From DATFVA01 sp963743325 (lineage in GTDB: Bacteria; Bacteroidota; Ignavibacteria; Ignavibacteriales; Ignavibacteriaceae): a stretch of DNA of 64,000 nt. Under the pieces are notes generated by a model. It saw only the letters and a program-made list of their open reading frames with translations, made no database searches and was not told the DNA's origin. The stretch is taken from positions 186,001 through 250,000 of the forward strand of contig CAVUOZ010000004.1 in NCBI GenBank assembly GCA_963743325.1. Direction: 5' to 3'. Below, in pieces: positions 58,938-64,000 of this stretch; position 1 is the stretch's first letter, and each line of letters opens with the position of its first letter. The translations under genes were made by a program, and so were the position numbers.

Positions 58938-61040
58938 ATGATAACAAAATTGAAAATGAAAAAAAATTTGCCGTTATCATTGATTGTAACTCTGATGCTT
59001 ATTCCGTCATTTGTAATGGGACAGGAAATTTATGAAAGATGGAATACTTTCGACATAAACCGTATCGCTAACAGGTCCTGTAATTACGGATCTGTTTGCG
59101 AAGGTCAGTTTGTATATGGTGCAGGTCAGCATCCTGCAATGGAATATCCCGCAGGAAGCGGCAATGATTACGGAATGGCGATCGGTTTTTATCTGGCCGG
59201 ATTCACTACTGACGGGGGAGGACAGAATCCCGACAACCTGCCGTATTTTGATATGACTCCGAAGGAATACGAAGACAATTGGGATTGTGATCACTGGGAT
59301 CCTTATGGACCTGGTCCCTACGATAATGAAGTTCCGTTAGACGGGATATTTAATTTTGTCGGAAGTTCCGAAAGATCCCCAATGAGTGACGATGTTGATA
59401 GCTGGCCTGATCCGGGAAACAGCGATGGAAGATATGGCTGGCCTCAATTTTATCCTCATACAAATGAACCTGTTATGCTGAATGAAAACGGATGGCCCGG
59501 CTGGGGTGAAAATGGAGCACAGATAGGACATCAGGAAAGTTTTACCGCTGCTTATTGTGTTAACCATGTATCTGAAGTACCGCCTGAAAGATGGCTGAAA
59601 GCTCAAATGATATTCAGAGGGATGGCTTTCAAAGGAAAGATCTATGAGAATTATCTCTTCTGGTCTTATGCGATAACAAATATCGGCACACAGCCAATTA
59701 CAGAGTGCTATTTCGGCATCCGAATGGATTATGCATTCGTATGGAACAGAAACGGTGTGACTGAGGAAATTCAGGCATTCGACAAAAATAGACAGATGGC
59801 GTATGCTTATAATCCGACCGATGTCGGTTTTACCGAGTCAGGCAGAGAGGTTTCCCCAACAGCCTATGGTGGAGTAGTTTTTTTGAAAACACCGAAATTT
59901 GATAATGGTGAAGAGACAGGCATAACAAATTTAAGCTGGTCATTAGATCCCGGGGGTGCCGATGAAGGTAAAATTATGGAAAATTTCTATTACCGGAATG
60001 TCTTAAATCAGGGAAGCCCGTACGACACTGATGGTGATGGAATTGATGATACACAAATAAGGGATGGAATTCCTTACCCTAATGGCTGGACACCGAGCGG
60101 CTGGAATGCGGCAAACTGGTCAATGATAAGCTGCGGTCCGATATCATTGGATCCCGGTGAAACAGACACATTAATTATATGTACCGTAATGGGATCGAAT
60201 CTGTTAGATTTAAGAAAGAATGCCGACAGAGCAAAGAATTTATATTTGTCGGGATTTCACATAGCTGAGCCTCCCGCACAACCACAGGTTTCTGCAATCG
60301 GAGGAGATGGAAGGATTACACTTAACTGGGGTAAAATCAGTGAAAGCTCAACCGGCTTTGAAGGTTACAGGATTTACAGAAGTGAAGATGGCGGAGCGAC
60401 CTGGGGTGACAGAGTCGTTACAGATGCAAACGGAACTCCCATTGGATATGTACCGATAGCTCAATATGATCTTATAGATGGAATTGTAGGGCCAAGTACA
60501 GATCCTGAAGCAACCTGGCTTGATTTCGGAAGCGATAGCGGAATGCCTGATACAAATGAGGCAGGACAATATGTATTTAATGATGAAAATTTAATTAATG
60601 GACTTGATTACAGGTATTATATCGCAGCATACAATGTGGGTAGTGAAACTCAACCTCCGGTTGAAAATCCACCCGTTACCGACCCAGCTTTTCCGGAAGA
60701 TAACACTGTTGAGGTAACACCAAGATCGCCTCTTGCAACAACCACGCTGAATAATGTTAGGGTTGTTCCTAATCCTTATTTGTCCGGAAATGAATTCGAG
60801 ACCGATCCGAATGTAAGAGAACTTCATTTTACGAATTTACCATCTCAATGTGCAGTCAGGATTTATAATGTAGCCGGTGAACTGGTAGCAGAACTGCAGC
60901 ACACAAATGGTACAAGTGAGGAGAGCTGGAATTTAAGATCCGGAGCGAATCAGGAAGTCGCACCGGGATTATATTTCTTCTACGTGTCCTCTAATGTAAT
61001 CAGCGGAGAAAAAGTTGGAAGGTTTCTCATAATAAAATGA
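58938..61040 (+). CDS. Large secreted protein with FN3-like and C-terminal sorting-like domain
   Basis: About 700 aa, exported (signal LPLSLIVTLMLIPSFVMGQ). I prefer the ATG at 58938, 7 bp after AAGGAGA; the alternative TTG at 58932 would sit on top of the ribosome site. The N-terminal half is rich in Gly, Asp and Trp without a known motif. A fibronectin-III-like domain lies near residues 450-560 (GRITLNWGKISESSTGFEGY). The last 90 residues (VRVVPNPYLSGNEFE, AVRIYNVAGELVAEL, ISGEKVGRFLIIK) look like a T9SS sorting domain of another subtype than the NYPNPFNP ones. Between the TonB receptor and the PorV-like barrel, it may be a surface partner of one of them. Confidence 0.82.
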   Translation: MITKLKMKKNLPLSLIVTLMLIPSFVMGQEIYERWNTFDINRIANRSCNYGSVCEGQFVYGAGQHPAMEYPAGSGNDYGMAIGFYLAGFTTDGGGQNPDNLPYFDMTPKEYEDNWDCDHWDPYGPGPYDNEVPLDGIFNFVGSSERSPMSDDVDSWPDPGNSDGRYGWPQFYPHTNEPVMLNENGWPGWGENGAQIGHQESFTAAYCVNHVSEVPPERWLKAQMIFRGMAFKGKIYENYLFWSYAITNIGTQPITECYFGIRMDYAFVWNRNGVTEEIQAFDKNRQMAYAYNPTDVGFTESGREVSPTAYGGVVFLKTPKFDNGEETGITNLSWSLDPGGADEGKIMENFYYRNVLNQGSPYDTDGDGIDDTQIRDGIPYPNGWTPSGWNAANWSMISCGPISLDPGETDTLIICTVMGSNLLDLRKNADRAKNLYLSGFHIAEPPAQPQVSAIGGDGRITLNWGKISESSTGFEGYRIYRSEDGGATWGDRVVTDANGTPIGYVPIAQYDLIDGIVGPSTDPEATWLDFGSDSGMPDTNEAGQYVFNDENLINGLDYRYYIAAYNVGSETQPPVENPPVTDPAFPEDNTVEVTPRSPLATTTLNNVRVVPNPYLSGNEFETDPNVRELHFTNLPSQCAVRIYNVAGELVAELQHTNGTSEESWNLRSGANQEVAPGLYFFYVSSNVISGEKVGRFLIIK

Positions 61041-61091
61041 TTATTTCTTTTTGAAAGGAATTCATTTTAATTTTTTTAAGGAGATAAGTAA

Positions 61092-62108
61092 ATGAGAAAA
61101 ATATTATTAACATTATTAGTTTTTTTACTGATTGGGTATACAGTGCAGGCGCAGGAGACCTCGCAGGTGGGAACTTCAATGGCTAATTTTCTTAAGATTG
61201 GAGTGGGTCCCAGAGCTATTGGAATGGGTGAGGCGTTTGCTGCAATGGCTAATGACGTCAGTGCAATATATTGGAATCCGGCCGGCCTCGGTTCATTGAC
61301 GAAGAATGAAGTTCTGGCGCAGACTACCAACTGGATAGCTGATACCAAATTGTATTTCCTTGGACTTGCTCTTCCATTTGGAGATTACGGAACATTAGGT
61401 GCCAGTGTTTACTCATTTTCATCAGGAGAAATGGAAGAAACCACTCTTGATCAGCCGGATGGTACCGGGAAATTTTTCAGTGCAGGCGACTTTGCTCTAA
61501 GTGTATCATATGCAAAATCCCTGACCGACAGGTTCCTGGTTGGCTTAACTGTAAAATATATTAATGAATCGTTATCAAGAGAAACTGCAGATGCATTCGC
61601 ATTTGACATCGGAAGCATTTTCACGACAAACTTTCTCAATGATATGAAAATCGGGATTGCACTCTCTAATCTGGGCACTCCGATGAAGCTGGATGGACCT
61701 GATCTCACCGTTAGTCACGATATCGCCCCCGGTGTACCCACCAACAAACTTGTGGATGCAAGCCTGGCAACTCAATCCTGGGATTTACCTCTTACCTTCA
61801 GAATAGGGATTGGTTCATATATTATAAATAATGAAAATACTTCAGTATCTCTTGAAGCCGATGTAAATGATACACGTGATTATCTTCCAAGATATAATGT
61901 CGGCACTGAACTGGCATTAAAAATTATTGGTAACCAGAAGGTAATGCTAAGGGCAGGATACAAAGGTAATTATGATGAAGAGGGACTGACTCTCGGAGGC
62001 GGATTATTTTTAAACTTAGCAAGTTTTGATTTCAAGCTGGATTATGCCTTCGCAGATTTCAACAGATTAGGCAATACACACAGATATGCAGTCAGTATTT
62101 TGTTCTGA
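61092..62108 (+). CDS. PorV/PorQ-family outer-membrane beta-barrel
   Basis: A 338-aa barrel of the UPF0164/PorV-PorQ family. Signal peptide ends at VQAQE. The family hallmark follows: FLKIGVGPRAIGMGEAFAAM, then SAIYWNPAGLGSL. Regular amphipathic strands run to the final RYAVSILF, with a terminal Phe as expected for outer-membrane insertion. Related proteins work in type IX secretion (PorV carries cargo to the attachment complex). In this group such genes often lie beside secreted proteins, as here. AAGGAGA ribosome site; 51-bp gap from the preceding gene. Confidence 0.92.
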   Translation: MRKILLTLLVFLLIGYTVQAQETSQVGTSMANFLKIGVGPRAIGMGEAFAAMANDVSAIYWNPAGLGSLTKNEVLAQTTNWIADTKLYFLGLALPFGDYGTLGASVYSFSSGEMEETTLDQPDGTGKFFSAGDFALSVSYAKSLTDRFLVGLTVKYINESLSRETADAFAFDIGSIFTTNFLNDMKIGIALSNLGTPMKLDGPDLTVSHDIAPGVPTNKLVDASLATQSWDLPLTFRIGIGSYIINNENTSVSLEADVNDTRDYLPRYNVGTELALKIIGNQKVMLRAGYKGNYDEEGLTLGGGLFLNLASFDFKLDYAFADFNRLGNTHRYAVSILF

Positions 62109-62132
62109 GCAATTGAAATAAAGGAGCTAAAA

Positions 62133-63521
62133 ATGAAAAATAGAATATTAAAATATTTGGGCGCCTTCAGTTTATTTGTAATCTTCATTTTTTCCGGTTG
62201 CTCAAAAGACTGGCCTGTTGATCCTCCGGATGTGGTCAGACCTGAAATCGTTTCAATTTCCCCGCAGGATGGAAGCTTAATGAATCTAAACGATTCCCCG
62301 GTCATAATAGAATTCTCAAAAACCATGGAGCTGAACTCAATAAACAGTGTTGTGCAGGTTGTGGATGGACATGGAAATATAATTAAGGGTAACTGGTCTT
62401 TAAACGGCTTAAAGGCAACATTTAACGCAACCTCTCAATACGATGATCTTACCCGAATTGATATAGTGATGCCGGGGGCATTTGATGAAAATGATAACTG
62501 GATTTCTCCCGGGGTTCAAGATGTAAATGGAAATTCAATGAAATATTCATTCCAGTTTTCATTCTCGACGAAAGGTAATTACGGAAATTCTCAGATATAT
62601 CTTGGGACCGGTGATCCGGGAAATCCTTCCGGTTCGCAGGTTGGTATTGGTTTAATCACAGATTTACAATTTTCAGTCCTTGGGGACCTTGGCACCGATG
62701 GGACGAAAGGTATTGGAATAAATCCTGCGGGCACAGAAATATACGTAGCCAACAGCGGATACAATTCTGTCGAAGTTTTGAATACAACGACCAATACATT
62801 CGGGGCTTCTGTTCCGATGCCTGATGGATATGGACGACCATGGTTTGTGGAGTTTACTCCGGATGGATCGGAAGCATGGATATTATGTAAACAGAATAAT
62901 AATATCGTGGTAATCAATACACAGACAAGAACAGTCAGTGATACCATTCCTTTAGCTGATTATGCCCCGGGAGGAACACTTTACGAAATATCTATTAACC
63001 ACGCCGGGACTAAAGGTTATGTGTCGACCAGAGGTGCTCTCTCATTAATTATAATTGACGTACAGAATAAGACAGTCATAACCACAATTGAAAATGTAGC
63101 TACCAGTCAATCTTCCGCGGTAGTTATAACTCCTGATGACTCGAAAATACTGGTAGGAGATAACTGGGCCACTCCGCACTTTCAGATTATCGATGCAGCT
63201 TCCAATACGATAACCGGAAACATTACTCTGGGTGAGTCTGCAGGATCAGGATTACTTACAACTGTTGTCGGAAATTATCTCTATTGCGCCGGAAGGTATG
63301 AAGGTTTCATTTACAAAATGGATCTAACCGATTTCTCAATAGTTGCCGAAACTAATACAGGTGTTGAAATGATGGGCGTAGCTGTTGATCCCGAGGGAGA
63401 AGTTATATACGTAACAGCACCATATGTTGGAGATGGAGCAGTGCTGGTATTAACAGCTTCAGATTTAACTTTATTGGGAAGTATAAATACAGGTCCCTGG
63501 AGAGGAATAGTCACAAGGTAA
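62133..63521 (+). CDS. Lipoprotein with Big_5-like domain and YVTN-type beta-propeller
   Basis: A 462-aa lipoprotein: signal YLGAFSLFVIFIFSGCSKD places the lipidated Cys near residue 23. Residues 35-140 form a Big_5-like Ig domain (VSISPQDGSLMNLNDSPVII, YSFQFSFSTKG). From about 150 on is a seven-bladed YVTN-type propeller with repeats such as GIGINPAGTEIYVANSGYNS, VEFTPDGSEAWILCKQNNNI and VVITPDDSKILVGDNWATPH. Propellers of this type are surface or periplasmic binding platforms. AAAGGAGC ribosome site; 24 bp after the PorV-like gene, in the same operon. Confidence 0.87.
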   Translation: MKNRILKYLGAFSLFVIFIFSGCSKDWPVDPPDVVRPEIVSISPQDGSLMNLNDSPVIIEFSKTMELNSINSVVQVVDGHGNIIKGNWSLNGLKATFNATSQYDDLTRIDIVMPGAFDENDNWISPGVQDVNGNSMKYSFQFSFSTKGNYGNSQIYLGTGDPGNPSGSQVGIGLITDLQFSVLGDLGTDGTKGIGINPAGTEIYVANSGYNSVEVLNTTTNTFGASVPMPDGYGRPWFVEFTPDGSEAWILCKQNNNIVVINTQTRTVSDTIPLADYAPGGTLYEISINHAGTKGYVSTRGALSLIIIDVQNKTVITTIENVATSQSSAVVITPDDSKILVGDNWATPHFQIIDAASNTITGNITLGESAGSGLLTTVVGNYLYCAGRYEGFIYKMDLTDFSIVAETNTGVEMMGVAVDPEGEVIYVTAPYVGDGAVLVLTASDLTLLGSINTGPWRGIVTR

Positions 63522-63529
63522 TACAGAGG

Positions 63530-63670
63530 CTGTCTCATAAGGCTAAATTTGTCAGGTTGAGCCCTGCGGGACGGCGGACAGGTTGTCGAAGACTGTCAGT
63601 CTGAGTTTATCGAAGACTGATATTTCAGAATGAATTCACACTTTGACAAGCTCAATGTGAAAGTCATAAA
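63530..63670. repeat. Degenerate palindromic repeat (TTCGACAAGCTCA type)
   Basis: After the lipoprotein gene come short inverted and repeated blocks: AGACTGTCAGTCTGAGT, TTTATCGAAGACTGA and ACTTTGACAAGCTCAATGTG. A related ACTTCGACAAGCTCA occurs near 39427. They start with GGCTGTCT as does the element at 39244, so they probably belong to the same repeat family. Confidence 0.6.
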
Positions 63671-63740
63671 TATTTACGGTTCACTCTATAAATTCAGGGG
63701 AGTATTAAAAATTAAAGACTGTAAGGATGAGTATTTATTT

Positions 63741-64000
63741 ATGAAATCATTTATACAGAGTATGCTGAATTATAATATCAATGCCGGAACTCTCTTATTG
63801 TTAACAGGATGTTTCTTGTTAATGGGCTTCAATACCGCATTTGCTCAAAATAAAGGCGCAAGATGGCAGTTTGAAAACAATGGAAATGATTCTGCCGGCT
63901 GGGATCAGAATAATAATAACGGATTAATTTCGGGCAGCGCTTCATATTCCAGCAGTGTTCCGTTAATTGAAGGTGATTATTATTTATCGCTTGAAGATAC
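63741..64000 (+). CDS. Secreted LamG-like protein, truncated by window end
   Basis: Only the first 86 codons are present. A long N-terminal extension precedes a signal segment (TLLLLTGCFLLMGF) ending NTAFAQNKG. The mature part (ARWQFENNGNDSAGWDQNNN) resembles the start of a LamG/concanavalin A-like domain, a carbohydrate- or protein-binding module. An internal Cys after LLTG could make a lipobox, but TAFAQ looks like an ordinary cleavage site. It is probably another T9SS cargo, but the end is outside the window. Confidence 0.7.
   Translation, partial: MKSFIQSMLNYNINAGTLLLLTGCFLLMGFNTAFAQNKGARWQFENNGNDSAGWDQNNNNGLISGSASYSSSVPLIEGDYYLSLED

Overview
The window looks like the chromosome of a low- to mid-GC member of the Bacteroidota/Ignavibacteriota (Ignavibacteria-like). 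Three coding regions carry type IX secretion (T9SS) type A sorting domains with the NYPNPFNP signature. A PorV/PorQ-family barrel and a TonB-dependent receptor with a carboxypeptidase-regulatory domain are present. The only tRNA gene has an upstream TTTG-N19-TAnnTTTG promoter, which is the Bacteroidota consensus. Family calls come from recognising motifs by eye; no database search was possible.

Layout. (1) 0.1-8.8 kb: one very large cyclic beta-1,2-glucan synthase gene (2,895 codons). (2) 9.0-10.0 kb: a DUF4256 gene and a VOC (glyoxalase-fold) gene. (3) 10.2-30.1 kb: a very AT-rich Wzx/Wzy-type surface-polysaccharide locus, almost entirely on the minus strand. It holds SLBB export protein, Wzc-like kinase, UDP-HexNAc epimerase, flippase, polymerase, four-step PglF/E/D/C-like amino-sugar and initiating-transferase genes, three GT4-type glycosyltransferases, an asparagine-synthase-like amidotransferase and a deacetylase. 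(4) 31-39 kb: a signal-peptide membrane protein, a PKD-domain protein with a small partner, a neutral ceramidase, a lipoprotein, a metallophosphoesterase, a truncated epoxide hydrolase and tRNA-Ser(UGA). (5) 39.2-52 kb: repeat-rich accessory DNA with a DHFR-fold reductase, a cupredoxin, two T9SS cargo genes, a PEP-mutase/ICL-family gene and a ClC channel. (6) 53-55.7 kb: four small minus-strand genes (NTF2-like, NmrA-like, ABM-like, Crp/Fnr). (7) 56.2-64 kb: a plus-strand outer-membrane/secretion operon (TonB receptor, large secreted protein, PorV/PorQ-like barrel, beta-propeller lipoprotein, start of another secreted protein).

Most notable: the polysaccharide locus is bracketed by two diverged direct repeats of about 320 bp (9880-10201 and 30378-30707). 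The right copy carries only the first 41 codons of the VOC gene present whole on the left. Inside the bracket, six of the thirteen main genes or gene pairs are broken by frameshifts (pglF, asnB twice, wzy twice, one glycosyltransferase, wzx, slbb/wzc four times). A pglD copy is dead through a nonsense codon and an internal deletion, and the Tyr-rich tail of Wzc is cut off by an in-frame TAG. The roughly 40 kb outside the bracket shows no comparable frameshifts. This suggests either a decaying imported polysaccharide island or a locally poor assembly; the in-frame nonsense codons and the deletion favour real decay.

Other points: the 3' ends encoding the T9SS sorting domain are shared almost exactly at DNA level by unrelated genes and continue past the stop codon. 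A nested-palindrome MITE-like element lies beside the tRNA. A 14-repeat secreted protein may form two seven-bladed propellers. A membrane protein carries an exact-spacing internal duplication that I do not recognise as a named family.
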